Part shown: piece by piece, positions 1 through 7,950 of the stretch
How the letters are laid out: every line of letters starts with the position of its first letter
How positions within the stretch are numbered: the stretch's first letter is position 1
Source: Candidatus Cloacimonadota bacterium
Lineage (GTDB): Bacteria; Cloacimonadota; Cloacimonadia; Cloacimonadales; Cloacimonadaceae
Length of the DNA stretch: 9,671 nucleotides
Assembly: GCA_016875595.1 (NCBI GenBank)
Contig: VGPI01000070.1
Span: 1-9,671 of the forward strand
Direction: 5' to 3'
Program-made: the position numbers and the translations under genes
Notes under the pieces: model-generated
What the model was told of the DNA's origin: nothing
The model's database searches: none
What the model saw: the letters and a program-made list of their open reading frames with translations, nothing else

Positions 1-1
1 G

Positions 2-265
2 GCAGTTTCGTTGGCACCATCGCCATTTGCTTCTTCCACTACTCTGAACTACCGCAGCGCCAAGGCACAGAAGGTCTTGATCAGCGTTTATGACCTGAGA
101 GGCAGATTGATCTGCCGGGAAGAATGCCAAGCCCTTCAGGGAATCAACTCATGGACCTGGGATGCCCGGATTGCTGATCCCAGCTCTCTTGCCAGCGGTG
201 TCTGTCTGATTCGCATCTCCAATGGCAGGCAGGCATCCACCATCAAAGGCGTTCTGATCAAGTAA
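2..265 (+). CDS. Secreted protein, C-terminal sorting domain (partial, 5' end missing)
   Basis: This is the 3' end of a gene that enters from the left edge; the frame is open from base 2 to a TAA at 263-265, giving 87 residues. The TTG at 11 is an internal codon, not a believable start. The sequence reads as a small Ig-like beta-sandwich: a PSPFASSTTLNY segment (compare the common NPFNPSTTI pattern), then VLISVYDLRGRLI, a Trp-centred WTWDAR turn, SGVCLIRIS, and a short basic tail ending GVLIK. This pattern is known from FlgD-like Ig domains and type A C-terminal sorting domains of the type IX secretion system, which direct large exported proteins to the cell surface and are then removed. The catalytic or adhesive part lies outside the window, so the protein's own job cannot be told. 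The assignment of domain type is firm; use of type IX secretion is inferred. Confidence 0.8.
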   Translation, partial: AVSLAPSPFASSTTLNYRSAKAQKVLISVYDLRGRLICREECQALQGINSWTWDARIADPSSLASGVCLIRISNGRQASTIKGVLIK

Positions 266-277
266 ACAACCGGTATC

Positions 278-319
278 ACCCGCGTTTCGGGTCAAGCGTT
301 GCGCTGCCGGAGCAACGCT
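278..319 (+). terminator. Two consecutive small hairpins after the sorting-domain gene
   Basis: Thirteen bases after the stop codon at 265 lie two perfect inverted repeats. The first is ACCCG (278-282) with CGGGT (288-292) around a 5-base loop. The second is AGCGTTGC (295-302) with GCAACGCT (312-319) around a 9-base loop. The position fits 3'-end formation for the upstream gene. No T-tract follows, so this is not a textbook intrinsic terminator; it could instead be an RNA-stabilising 3' end. Confidence 0.4.
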
Positions 320-349
320 CATCTGAAGATCCATCAGCTCGATTTCCAG

Positions 350-404
350 TCAGGTTCGCCTCGAGATCGCCTCGAGTCTCGAGGCGATCTCGAGGCGAAC
401 CTGA
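350..404. repeat. Near-perfect 55-base palindrome built of 11-base units
   Basis: Bases 351-376 are an exact reverse complement of 378-403, with a single T at 377 as the centre; the flanking T350 and A404 also pair, giving 27-bp arms. Each arm holds two 11-base units: CTCGAGGCGAT at 378-388 and CTCGAGGCGAA at 389-399 on the right, and their complements on the left, capped by CAGG/CCTG. Transcribed from either strand it would form a very stable hairpin; as DNA it could extrude as a cruciform. It lies between the 3' end of the left-edge gene and the 3' end of the pseudogene on the other strand, so it could end transcripts from both sides. No T-tract follows either arm. A diverged copy of the same design lies at 8958-9020, which points to a dispersed repeat family. 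Confidence 0.9.
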
Positions 405-451
405 AGTAAAAGCGGAATGATCTATGACACTGGATCGCCTTTTCTCAGCCG

Positions 452-1054
452 TTACTCCAGCGTCAAGGGCAGCGGTAGCTTGTGCCATTTGACGGAGCCA
501 CCATAGACGAAGCTGAAGTCAAATCGATTGATGGTAGTTAAGCGGCTGCTTTCCTGAATTGTAATGGGAGTGAATGATCCATCGGATTCGTGAAACCAGA
601 TGATGCCATCCGGATGGTACCGGCTTCGGACTTCCAATGCCATGGCAATGCCGGTGATTGCGTTCAGGCAAAGGTGTCTGTTGTTAGAACCCAAACTTTG
701 ACAAGGACAGGTACTTCCATATAGTCAACCGGATTATCGGCATTCAACATGGCAGGACGGGTCAATGGCTCACCATCCAAACTGACGATGGTGATCCTCT
801 CCAGCGAATTTTGGTCATCCAGAGTAGCTTATATCCTAAACGGAGATCGGACCGGATCTCCAGATCAAGATGCACACCTCCGTTTATCCCGTTGTGCATA
901 CCGGAAACAACCTTGAAATCGCCTTCCCTGAGTGGAGGAGCATAATGCTGAGAGAGATTCAGCCACCTTTGATACCCAAAAATTGCGGGGTCTGGGCAAC
1001 GTCGAGAGCCAATGCCGTAGTCAGCAATACTACGGATAGGTAAATCACTTTCAG
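452..1054 (-). pseudogene. Decayed small exported protein, three frameshifts
   Basis: Reading leftward from 1054, the sequence begins KVIYLSVVLLTTALALD, a clear Sec signal peptide (basic start, hydrophobic core). The first codon is now CTG (1052-1054), 7 bases after an AGGA; an original ATG overlapping the plsC stop is plausible. GTG at 1046-1048 is the alternative start. That frame stops at 959-961. A coherent protein continues in the next frame (GYQRWLNLSQHYAPP to SDLRLGY; stop at 762-764), then in the third (TLDDQNSLERITIV to MEVPVLVKVWV; stop at 664-666), then back in the first frame to a TAA at 452-454 (YHPDGIIWFHESDGS to KLPLPLTLE). All three shifts go the same way, as if one base were lost each time: near 980-990 in a C or T run, near 828-836, and near 680-700. 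The intact protein would have had about 200 residues. I do not recognise its family. Errors in the assembly are the alternative to real decay. Confidence 0.72.
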
Positions 1055-1782
1055 TGGTTTGTCCTGATTTGGCTTAATCTGTTCATAATTACCCTCTGCA
1101 GATGCAGGGTGAGGTTCCGAGAGTCCCGGGTGATCGGATCATCGGGCATGATCGGTGGGAGGATCGCTATTCTGATGGTGGCTCTGCGGATCCGTTTCCT
1201 TGATTCATAGATGAGCCAGCTGCCGTCGATCGCAATGGGGACGATGACCGCCTTTGCCATCAATGCCAGCTTGATACTGCCCGCATGAAATGTACCGGTC
1301 TGGGGGCTCCGGCTACGGGTGCCTTCCGGGAAGATGACAACCGGATTACCTGCCTTGATGATACTCGCCGCTTGGTTGAAGGAGGCGACGGTCTTTCTGG
1401 CATTCTTGCGGTCGATGAAGACGCAATGGATTGCCTTCATCCACTGACTGAGGATTGGAATCCGGCTGAGTTCGTACTTGGCGATAAAGCCCATTGGTTT
1501 GGGTAGATAGCCAATGAGAGCGGGGATGTCAAAGAGCCCTTGATGATTACTGACGAAACAGATGGTGTCCGCTTCCGGCAGGAGTTCCTTGCCGGTAACA
1601 GATACGCGTGAGAAAGTGGATCCGACAGTTACGCTACCCCAGAAATTCCCAAAGCACCGGATCAGCCATTTGTTCCATTTCCTGGGCAGGATCAGGCGCA
1701 ACAGCAGATATAAGGGCAGAACGCAGAAAGCGAACAGCATAAACACAACGTAAAAGAAAAGCCATAAATATGATATGATCAC
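1051..1782 (-). CDS. 1-acyl-glycerol-3-phosphate acyltransferase-like (PlsC/LPLAT family)
   Basis: A 243-residue membrane-bound acyltransferase. Residues 1-32 are strongly hydrophobic and should anchor the protein in the inner membrane. The family's HX4D catalytic motif is seen as NHQGLFD (79-85, His80 and Asp85). A GFIAKYELSRIP segment (98-109) is the usual second block, and FPEGTRSR (151-158) is the glycerol-phosphate-binding block. Known members transfer an acyl chain from acyl-ACP or acyl-CoA to lysophosphatidic acid to make phosphatidic acid; some relatives acylate other envelope lipids, so the substrate is inferred. Length is normal. The start is a GTG at 1780-1782 with GGGAG seven bases upstream; an in-frame TGA just before it (the stop of the upstream gene, 15 bases away) rules out a longer start. 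It is the third gene of the lon block, and its stop abuts the decayed exported-protein gene. Confidence 0.9.
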   Translation of the reverse strand: MIISYLWLFFYVVFMLFAFCVLPLYLLLRLILPRKWNKWLIRCFGNFWGSVTVGSTFSRVSVTGKELLPEADTICFVSNHQGLFDIPALIGYLPKPMGFIAKYELSRIPILSQWMKAIHCVFIDRKNARKTVASFNQAASIIKAGNPVVIFPEGTRSRSPQTGTFHAGSIKLALMAKAVIVPIAIDGSWLIYESRKRIRRATIRIAILPPIMPDDPITRDSRNLTLHLQRVIMNRLSQIRTNH

Positions 1783-1797
1783 CTGCTTACTCCCTGG

Positions 1798-3243
1798 TCA
1801 ATAACTCAGCATTACCCATTCTTCGTAAATACTCCTCAGATCGGTGACCCAACCGCCCTTCGCCAGAGCATGATCAACCGTTTTCCAATACAGGCTACCC
1901 CAGCCGGGGAAATCGACCGGATCGAAGATATTATTGTGCCAGAGGATAGTGATATGTGACTGATATTTGTCGGCAAGGTCGATCATCTTGATCAGACGTC
2001 TGCGGGCACGGCGCAGATTCAAGCCCATCGCCTTGGGCGAATGAAGCGTTGTATCCATCACGATCAGCGGTATCTCAAGGACGTGGAAGGGGCGGTTTTC
2101 TGCAAGGTTGAAAGGGAAGAAGGGAAAGGATACGCCAGCCCGGAAGCCGATATTCTCCCAGTAACCCAGAGTGCTGTCATACTGGATACCGGCTTGTTCA
2201 AGGATGCTAAAGCTCTTCTGATAATCGAAGTGGAGATAATGCGTTCGAAACCCGGTGGGATTGAATCCTGCCTGAACCAGTGTCTCCAGTTCCTGATTGA
2301 GCGTATCCAGGTCAAAGGCGGACTGCGGACTGCCATGCAACCCGATCTCCTGCTGTCCAATGGCATCGATGATCTGCTCACGGTACACGACGTCGGTCAG
2401 ATAGTTCTGCCGTTCATCCTCAAACTGCTCTGATGCCAGCAGGAACCAGGTGGAATTGATGTTCCGGTCCAATTCCTTGCGAACGATCTGGCGGTTATGT
2501 TTCCAGGGATTGTAGAATATGGACTTGTGAATGGTATGGGCGAGCACTTTGTATAAGGCACGGAGTGGTCGTTTACGAAGGGTCTTCAGGTTGTATGACA
2601 TCATTTCCTTGCGATGTCCGGGTGTCCAGTAATCCCAATAATCGATGTCATGCGAAAGGGATACCGCAAATCCCGAAGCTTCGTTCCAATGGATCTCCCG
2701 GCTCAGTTCCGGAAGGAATTGTTCCATCATGCCACGGATCAAGTGACAATAGACATCCACGACCGGGATCTCGGTGAAGTCCCAGCGGTACTGCAGTGAT
2801 TGCCTAAAATCCACCCGGCCCTGTGGCAAGCCCCGCTCACTGATGATAAACTCATGCCAGCAGGTGAGGAAATAAAAACCACTGGCAATGACATCCTTGC
2901 GAAACAGACAATGATCGTCTCCAAGGGCAAACAAACTGCCCTGCTGGGAAAAGAGGAAGGGGATGTATTCCTGGTCGATGAGACAGAAATTAACCTTGTC
3001 CAGAGGATAGAGCTCGCGCTGCTCAAAGAATTCCGCAGTGCTGTCCTCGTAGTGGATCTTGATCGGATAAGTCTTGTCGGTCTTCCTGCCATAGTAAAGA
3101 TGCGTGCCTTCAAAGTGACCGCCATAAGTGAAGCGTGGATTGAGCCGCAGGATATAACAATAGGTGCGCAGGACGAATTCCGCTTTGGGGATGTAGCATT
3201 GGGCGACATTCAGCAGGATATTGATATTCGGGTACTTTTCCAT
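1798..3243 (-). CDS. Polysaccharide deacetylase-like protein with N-terminal extension
   Basis: A 481-residue protein. The C-terminal part, from about 190, resembles the NodB/carbohydrate esterase 4 fold. It has a metal-site-like SLSHDIDYW (196-203), GLHGSPQSAF (301-310) where the family's second motif would be, GFRTHYLHFD (331-340) in the place of the Arg motif, YDSTLGYW (355-362), and ILWHNNIF (433-440), which resembles the final His motif. The usual HxxxH pair is not seen as such, so the catalysis could differ or the enzyme could be divergent. Residues 1-190 form a separate domain; similar two-domain proteins are known from Bacteroidota and relatives, often in glycan gene clusters. No signal peptide is visible, so it is probably cytoplasmic. 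The ATG at 3241-3243 follows the lon stop by 24 bases, with a weak GAAGAG 12 bases upstream. The placement before an acyltransferase suggests envelope glycan or glycolipid work; the substrate is unknown. Confidence 0.8.
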   Translation of the reverse strand: MEKYPNINILLNVAQCYIPKAEFVLRTYCYILRLNPRFTYGGHFEGTHLYYGRKTDKTYPIKIHYEDSTAEFFEQRELYPLDKVNFCLIDQEYIPFLFSQQGSLFALGDDHCLFRKDVIASGFYFLTCWHEFIISERGLPQGRVDFRQSLQYRWDFTEIPVVDVYCHLIRGMMEQFLPELSREIHWNEASGFAVSLSHDIDYWDYWTPGHRKEMMSYNLKTLRKRPLRALYKVLAHTIHKSIFYNPWKHNRQIVRKELDRNINSTWFLLASEQFEDERQNYLTDVVYREQIIDAIGQQEIGLHGSPQSAFDLDTLNQELETLVQAGFNPTGFRTHYLHFDYQKSFSILEQAGIQYDSTLGYWENIGFRAGVSFPFFPFNLAENRPFHVLEIPLIVMDTTLHSPKAMGLNLRRARRRLIKMIDLADKYQSHITILWHNNIFDPVDFPGWGSLYWKTVDHALAKGGWVTDLRSIYEEWVMLSY

Positions 3244-3267
3244 GCGCTTACAAAGCTCTTCGGTAGC

Positions 3268-5658
3268 TTACTTCTTTAGGTTTGATCGCTTGCTTGCAGC
3301 GCCCTTTTTGTTGGAGGTGCGCTTTCCTTCAGCACTCTTTGCACCAACCAATACGAGATCAAGCACTTGTTTAACATGATCCACGTAGGTGATATCCATA
3401 TCCTTGATAATATCGGCATCCACTTCCACCACTTCCTCACGATTCTCAAGAGGCACGATCACTTGTTTGATACCGGCACGACGGGCAGCGAGCAGCTTTT
3501 CTTTGATACCGCCGATGGGAAGGATCTTGCCCAAAAGTGTCACTTCTCCGGTCATGGCAATATCATGCCGGACGGGTTTCTGAATAAACAGCGATGCCAG
3601 AGACGTCGTGAGCGTCACTCCGGCGGATGGACCATCCTTTGGAATAGCACCTGCCGGGAAGTGGACATGTACGTCATGTTTCTCGAAGTCCTCCGGGTCT
3701 ATCTGATATTTCGGGTGATTAGCTTTGAGGTAACTCAGTGCAATGCGGGCTGATTCCTTCATCACCTCACCTAATCTGCCGGTCATGACGATATTACCTT
3801 TGCCAGGCATACGGATCGTCTCGCAATAGAGTAGTTCCCCGCCATACTGCGTCCATGCCAGACCGGTGGTAACGCCGATCTCGGGCTTGCGGTTCGCCAG
3901 TTCCAGTGAGAATTTGCGGTAGCCTAAGTAATCCTTGATCTTCTCCGCCGTGATGTTTACCGGCTGGATCTCACCTTTGGCGACCTGACGGGCAATCTTG
4001 CGCAGGATGGAACCGATCCGTCTCTGGAGATTACGTACACCGGCTTCGCGGACGTAATAGCGGATCAGTTCCTGAAGTGCAGAGCGGTGGAAACTTATGG
4101 CGTACTGATCCAGTCCGTTGTTCTTGATCTCCTTGGGGATCAGATAGTTGCGGGCAATCTCGATCTTCTCGTTCTCCAGATAGCTGCTGAATTCGATCAC
4201 TTCCATCCGGTCACGCAGAGCAGGCGGGACTGTATCCAGAGTGTTGGCAGTGGTGATGAACATCACTTCCGAGAGATCAAAAGCGAGGTTGATGTAGTTA
4301 TCTACGAAGCTGTTATTCTGTTCGGGATCGAGCACTTCCAGAAGTGCGGAAGCAGGGTCACCCCGGAAGTCCCGACCGAGTTTATCGATCTCATCCAGCA
4401 TGAACACGGGATTGGCGGTTCCCTGCCGTTTGATCTCCATGATGATCTTACCTGGCATAGCACCAATGTAAGTCCGGCGGTGACCACGAATCTCCGCTTC
4501 GTCATGAATACCGCCCAGTGACATGCGGATGAACTTGCGTTTGAGCGCCCGTGCCACCGATTGACCGATTGAGGTCTTACCGACACCCGGAGGACCCACG
4601 AAGCAGAGGATAGGACCTTTGAGCTGTCCCTTGAGTTTCTTGACGGCAATGTATTCCAAGACGCGTTCCTTGGGCTTCTGCAAGCCAAAGTGATCTTTGG
4701 TGAGGATGCGTTCGATGGCGGTCATATCGAGGCGGTCTTTGCTGAACGTTTGCCAGGGGAGGTTCACGATCCAATCGAGGTAATTGCGGATCACGCCATA
4801 TTCACTGGCAGCGGGTTGCATGCTTGCTAAGCGTTCCAGTTCCTCATAAGCCACTTCTTTCACGTGCTCGGGGAGCTGATTCTTTTCGATGGCTTCGCGC
4901 CATTTGAGGATCTCTTTGCTGACCTCATCGGTCTCCCCGAGTTCACGGCGGATGGCGTCCATTTGTTCACGCAGATAATAGCGTCTTTGATCCTCGCTCA
5001 TTTCAAGCTGGATGTGGTTGCGGATGTCATTTTCCAGGCGCATCTGCTTGATCAGTTCGGCGAGGCATTCATTCAGAAATCGAAACCGGGCTTTGAGATC
5101 GACCAGTTCCAGCAGTTTTTGCCGGTCACTGATCTGGAGGTCGGAATTTCCGGCGATGATATCTGCCACTCTGCCGGCTTGCCGGATATTGTTCAGACCT
5201 GAGATCATTTCATTGTTCAGAGTGCTGCTTTCGGCGGCGATCTTTTCCATCAGTTCGATGGCGATCTTGCGAAATGCCTGAATCTCATGACTATCTTCCG
5301 GCTGCTCCTGGATCGTCTCCACATCAACCAGGACAAAGGGCTCGCGCTGCAAGACCTTTTGCAGACGGATGCGGGATGTGCCTTGCAGGAGCAAGCTGAT
5401 CGAGCCGTCCTGATTGCGTAACATACGCAGGATGGTGACCGCCGTCCCCATCTCATGCAGTCCTACATCTGTAGAGTATTTCTTTTCTCGTTCAAGGAAA
5501 AACGCCATGGATTTGTCGTTGGACAATGCATGATCCACGACCAATTTCGACTCTTCATCCGATATGATCAAAGGCATCAGCAGAAAAGGAAACATCACCA
5601 CACTGTTCATGTGCAAGACCGGCAGTGTTCGTGGTATCCTGCTGTTTTGCTCGTCCAT
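3268..5658 (-). CDS. lon: ATP-dependent protease Lon (endopeptidase La)
   Basis: A full-length 796-residue Lon, close to the usual LonA size. An N-terminal substrate-binding domain (about 8-205) and a coiled helical segment (about 210-300) lead into the AAA+ module. Walker A is GPPGVGKT (355-362), Walker B is VFMLDEID (418-425), and the sensor/Arg region is PPALRDRMEVIEF (478-490). The C-terminal protease domain carries KDGPSAG with Ser678 and GGIKEKLLAA with Lys721, matching the Ser679/Lys722 dyad of the E. coli enzyme. It degrades misfolded and selected regulatory proteins in the cytoplasm. The last 23 residues or so are rich in Lys, Ser and Gly, a basic tail beyond the conserved core. The ATG at 5656-5658 has a strong GAGGTG (complement of 5663-5668) four bases before it. 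It heads a leftward block with the deacetylase-like and PlsC-type genes. No CIRCE heat-shock element was seen upstream. Confidence 0.98.
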   Translation of the reverse strand: MDEQNSRIPRTLPVLHMNSVVMFPFLLMPLIISDEESKLVVDHALSNDKSMAFFLEREKKYSTDVGLHEMGTAVTILRMLRNQDGSISLLLQGTSRIRLQKVLQREPFVLVDVETIQEQPEDSHEIQAFRKIAIELMEKIAAESSTLNNEMISGLNNIRQAGRVADIIAGNSDLQISDRQKLLELVDLKARFRFLNECLAELIKQMRLENDIRNHIQLEMSEDQRRYYLREQMDAIRRELGETDEVSKEILKWREAIEKNQLPEHVKEVAYEELERLASMQPAASEYGVIRNYLDWIVNLPWQTFSKDRLDMTAIERILTKDHFGLQKPKERVLEYIAVKKLKGQLKGPILCFVGPPGVGKTSIGQSVARALKRKFIRMSLGGIHDEAEIRGHRRTYIGAMPGKIIMEIKRQGTANPVFMLDEIDKLGRDFRGDPASALLEVLDPEQNNSFVDNYINLAFDLSEVMFITTANTLDTVPPALRDRMEVIEFSSYLENEKIEIARNYLIPKEIKNNGLDQYAISFHRSALQELIRYYVREAGVRNLQRRIGSILRKIARQVAKGEIQPVNITAEKIKDYLGYRKFSLELANRKPEIGVTTGLAWTQYGGELLYCETIRMPGKGNIVMTGRLGEVMKESARIALSYLKANHPKYQIDPEDFEKHDVHVHFPAGAIPKDGPSAGVTLTTSLASLFIQKPVRHDIAMTGEVTLLGKILPIGGIKEKLLAARRAGIKQVIVPLENREEVVEVDADIIKDMDITYVDHVKQVLDLVLVGAKSAEGKRTSNKKGAASKRSNLKK

Positions 5659-5662
5659 TATT

Positions 5663-5668
5663 CACCTC
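5663..5668 (-). promoter_or_regulatory. Ribosome binding site of lon
   Basis: The minus strand reads GAGGTG, then AATA, then the ATG of lon. It is among the clearest Shine-Dalgarno matches in the window and fixes the start codon. Confidence 0.8.
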
Positions 5669-5730
5669 ATTGTGTTATTCAGTTGGTTGGGGTTCAGCCC
5701 CCTACCTTTTGACCATCAGCGGTCACTGAC

Positions 5731-5759
5731 AAGATAATCGGGTAGCTACCTGATCGCAA
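5731..5759 (-). promoter_or_regulatory. Candidate lon promoter with a palindrome in the spacer
   Basis: On the minus strand TTGCGA (5754-5759) and TATCTT (5731-5736) are 17 bases apart, an ideal spacing though each hexamer matches the sigma-70 consensus at only four of six positions. The spacer contains the perfect 10-base palindrome GGTAGCTACC (5741-5750), which could be a regulator's operator. A second candidate lies upstream, TTGTCA (5789-5794) with TAATAT (5769-5774), but its 14-base spacer is short. The rest of the 288-base gap between uvrB and lon (5659-5946) shows no gene. It holds a small GGGG/CCCC hairpin in the lon leader at 5689-5701 and no clear uvrB terminator. Confidence 0.3.
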
Positions 5760-5946
5760 CGATTCCTCATATTAGCCATCGGTTAATTTGACAAGAGAAA
5801 TCTGAAGAATGCCGATCAGTCTTTTGTATCAGGATGCTGATCACGGAGCGGGCGACCGCACAATAACGGCGTGAGACACGGTCATTATGGGGTTATCGTC
5901 CCACCGCCGCAGAAGCGTGAAGGAACGAGGGATCAAGCAGGGAGGG

Positions 5947-7944
5947 TCAATGCATCTGTAGCAGTTCGAGGATACGGTCGCGCAGTTCCGCTGCCTGTTC
6001 AAAATCGAGCCGGGAGGCGGCGATCCGCATTTCCTTCTGGAGCAATTCGATCACCTTTTCGCGGTTGTCCAGTTCCAGATAATCCATGAATCTCTTCTTC
6101 TCGGTCTTGGCATCGGTCTTATCCACTGCCTCATAGCCCTCGGCTATGGCGGTGCTTTGCATGATCTGGTCGATGGTCTTGGAGATCGAAAGCGGAGTAA
6201 TGCCATGCAAGGCGTTGAATTCCAGTTGTTTTCTGCGGCGGCGATTGGTCTCATTGACCGTTTCCTCGATCGCTTTAGTGATGTCATCGGCATAAAGAAC
6301 GACCTTACCATCGACGTTGCGGGCAGCCCTTCCCGAGATCTGGATCAGTGATCGGGTGGAGCGGAGAAAGCCAGTCTTATCGGCATCCAGAATCGCTACC
6401 AGAGAAACCTCCGGCAGGTCGAGGCCTTCACGCAGGAGATTGATCCCGACCAGCACGTCATACTCACCGAGCCGCAGTTCCCGGATCAGTTTTGCCCGTT
6501 CGATGGAATCGATATCGCTATGCAGATACTTGGCTCGGATACCGGCATTACTGAGGAAAGTGCTCATGTCTTCCGCCATCCGTTTGGTCAGGGTCATGAC
6601 CAATACTTTCTGGTCTTTGGCGATCCGTTCCCTGATCTGATGAACGAGGTCGTCCACCTGATGGCGGATGGGTTTGATCTCGATCTCGGGATCAATCAAG
6701 CCGGTAGGTCGGATGATCTGCTCCACGATCTCGCCCTTGGTCAAAGAGAGCTCATAATCAGCCGGCGTGGCGGAGACAAAGATCACATTCTTCAGATAGG
6801 CAGTAAATTCGTCAAAAGTCAGCGGGCGGTTGTCAAAAGCGGAAGGCAGCCGGAAGCCGTAGTCCACCAGATTCTTTTTGCGGGTATAGTCGCCGCCGTA
6901 CATGCCATGTACCTGCGGGATGGAGGCATGCGACTCGTCAATGACCATCAGAAAGTCCTCGGGAAAGTAGTCGAGCAGGCAGTTGGGCGGTTTGCCGGGT
7001 GGAGTACCGGTCAGGTGTCTGGTATAATTCTCGATGCCGGAGCAGAAGCCCAGTTCTCGCAGCATCTCGAGGTCAAACATGGTGCGTTGTTTCAGCCGAT
7101 CCGCTTCCACGTAGCGGTTGTTGTCAAGGTAGTACTTCACCCGCTCTCCCATCTCCGCTTCGATGGTTTTCAGCGCATCGTGCATCCGTTCCTCGGACAT
7201 GATGAAATGGATGGCGGGATAGATCGGATATTCATCCACTTCGCCCAAGGACTGGTATGAGATCGGATGCAGCTTCTCGATTCGGCTGATCTGGTCGCCA
7301 GAGAATTCGACGCGGACGCAATGCTCCAGATAAGCGGGATAGATATCCACGATATCGCCACGCACTCGAAAGGCACCACGCTCAAAGGCGATATCATTCC
7401 GGCTGTAATGGGCGGTGACCAGTTTCCTGATCAGTTCGTCACGCTCCATTTCCTGTCCGACCAGGACGCGGATCAATGCTTCGCGGTATTCTTCCGGCAC
7501 ACCCAGACCATAAATGCAGGAAACGCTGGCAACGATGATGACATCCCGCCGTTCCATCAGGGACATGGTCGCCCTCAGGCGCAGCTTCTCGATCTGTTCG
7601 TTGATATCGGAGTCCTTTTCGATGTAGATATCCTTGCCGGGGATATATGCCTCCGGCTGGTAGTAGTCGTAATAACTGATAAAATACTCGACTGCATTAT
7701 CCGGAAACAACTGGCGCAGCTCACCATACAACTGCGCAGCCAGCGTCTTATTATGCGAGAGGACGAGCACCGGTCTGTCCAGTTCAGCGATCACATTGGC
7801 GATGGTAAAGGTCTTGCCGGAGCCGGTAACTCCCAATAAAACCTGATACTGTTTCCCGTTTTGAATGCCGGCGACCAGTTCAGCGATGGCTTGGGGCTGG
7901 TCACCTGCTGGGTCATAATCACTGATAAGTTTGAAAAGAGGCAT
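5947..7944 (-). CDS. uvrB: UvrABC excinuclease subunit B
   Basis: A complete 665-residue UvrB, the damage-verifying helicase-like subunit of nucleotide excision repair, which takes over from UvrA at a lesion and recruits UvrC. Visible in order: GDQPQAI (14-20), Walker A GVTGSGKT (38-45), the beta-hairpin that locks onto DNA, SYYDYYQPEAYIP (90-102), the DESH Walker B box (336-339), SATP (391-394), helicase motifs around HSDIDS (475-480), LLREGLDLPEVS (503-514) and QISGRAARN (535-543), and a C-terminal UVR motif (about 627-662) for UvrA and UvrC contact. Length and motifs are normal. The ATG at 7942-7944 has AGGA (complement of 7951-7954) six bases before it. It is transcribed toward lon but 288 bases separate them, so a separate lon promoter is likely. 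A palindrome over its likely -10 hints at damage-responsive control. Confidence 0.98.
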   Translation of the reverse strand: MPLFKLISDYDPAGDQPQAIAELVAGIQNGKQYQVLLGVTGSGKTFTIANVIAELDRPVLVLSHNKTLAAQLYGELRQLFPDNAVEYFISYYDYYQPEAYIPGKDIYIEKDSDINEQIEKLRLRATMSLMERRDVIIVASVSCIYGLGVPEEYREALIRVLVGQEMERDELIRKLVTAHYSRNDIAFERGAFRVRGDIVDIYPAYLEHCVRVEFSGDQISRIEKLHPISYQSLGEVDEYPIYPAIHFIMSEERMHDALKTIEAEMGERVKYYLDNNRYVEADRLKQRTMFDLEMLRELGFCSGIENYTRHLTGTPPGKPPNCLLDYFPEDFLMVIDESHASIPQVHGMYGGDYTRKKNLVDYGFRLPSAFDNRPLTFDEFTAYLKNVIFVSATPADYELSLTKGEIVEQIIRPTGLIDPEIEIKPIRHQVDDLVHQIRERIAKDQKVLVMTLTKRMAEDMSTFLSNAGIRAKYLHSDIDSIERAKLIRELRLGEYDVLVGINLLREGLDLPEVSLVAILDADKTGFLRSTRSLIQISGRAARNVDGKVVLYADDITKAIEETVNETNRRRRKQLEFNALHGITPLSISKTIDQIMQSTAIAEGYEAVDKTDAKTEKKRFMDYLELDNREKVIELLQKEMRIAASRLDFEQAAELRDRILELLQMH

Positions 7945-7950
7945 TGGTCA

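Noticed and set aside
350..404. Palindromic repeat as part of a CRISPR array
   Set aside because: There are no regularly spaced unique spacers and only single, far-apart copies; the units are contiguous 11-mers.
2041..3279. Several open plus-strand frames opposite the deacetylase-like gene, including 130 and 159 codons
   Set aside because: They mirror the codon pattern of the minus-strand gene and show no coherent motifs of their own.
5846..5905. Imperfect inverted repeat between CACAATAAC and GTCATTATG as the uvrB terminator
   Set aside because: The stem is short and broken by mismatches and no T-tract follows on the minus strand.
6520..7260. Open plus-strand frame of 246 codons opposite uvrB
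   Set aside because: It lies wholly inside uvrB on the other strand, has no ribosome binding site that stands out, and encodes no recognisable domain; uvrB is certain, so this is a shadow frame.
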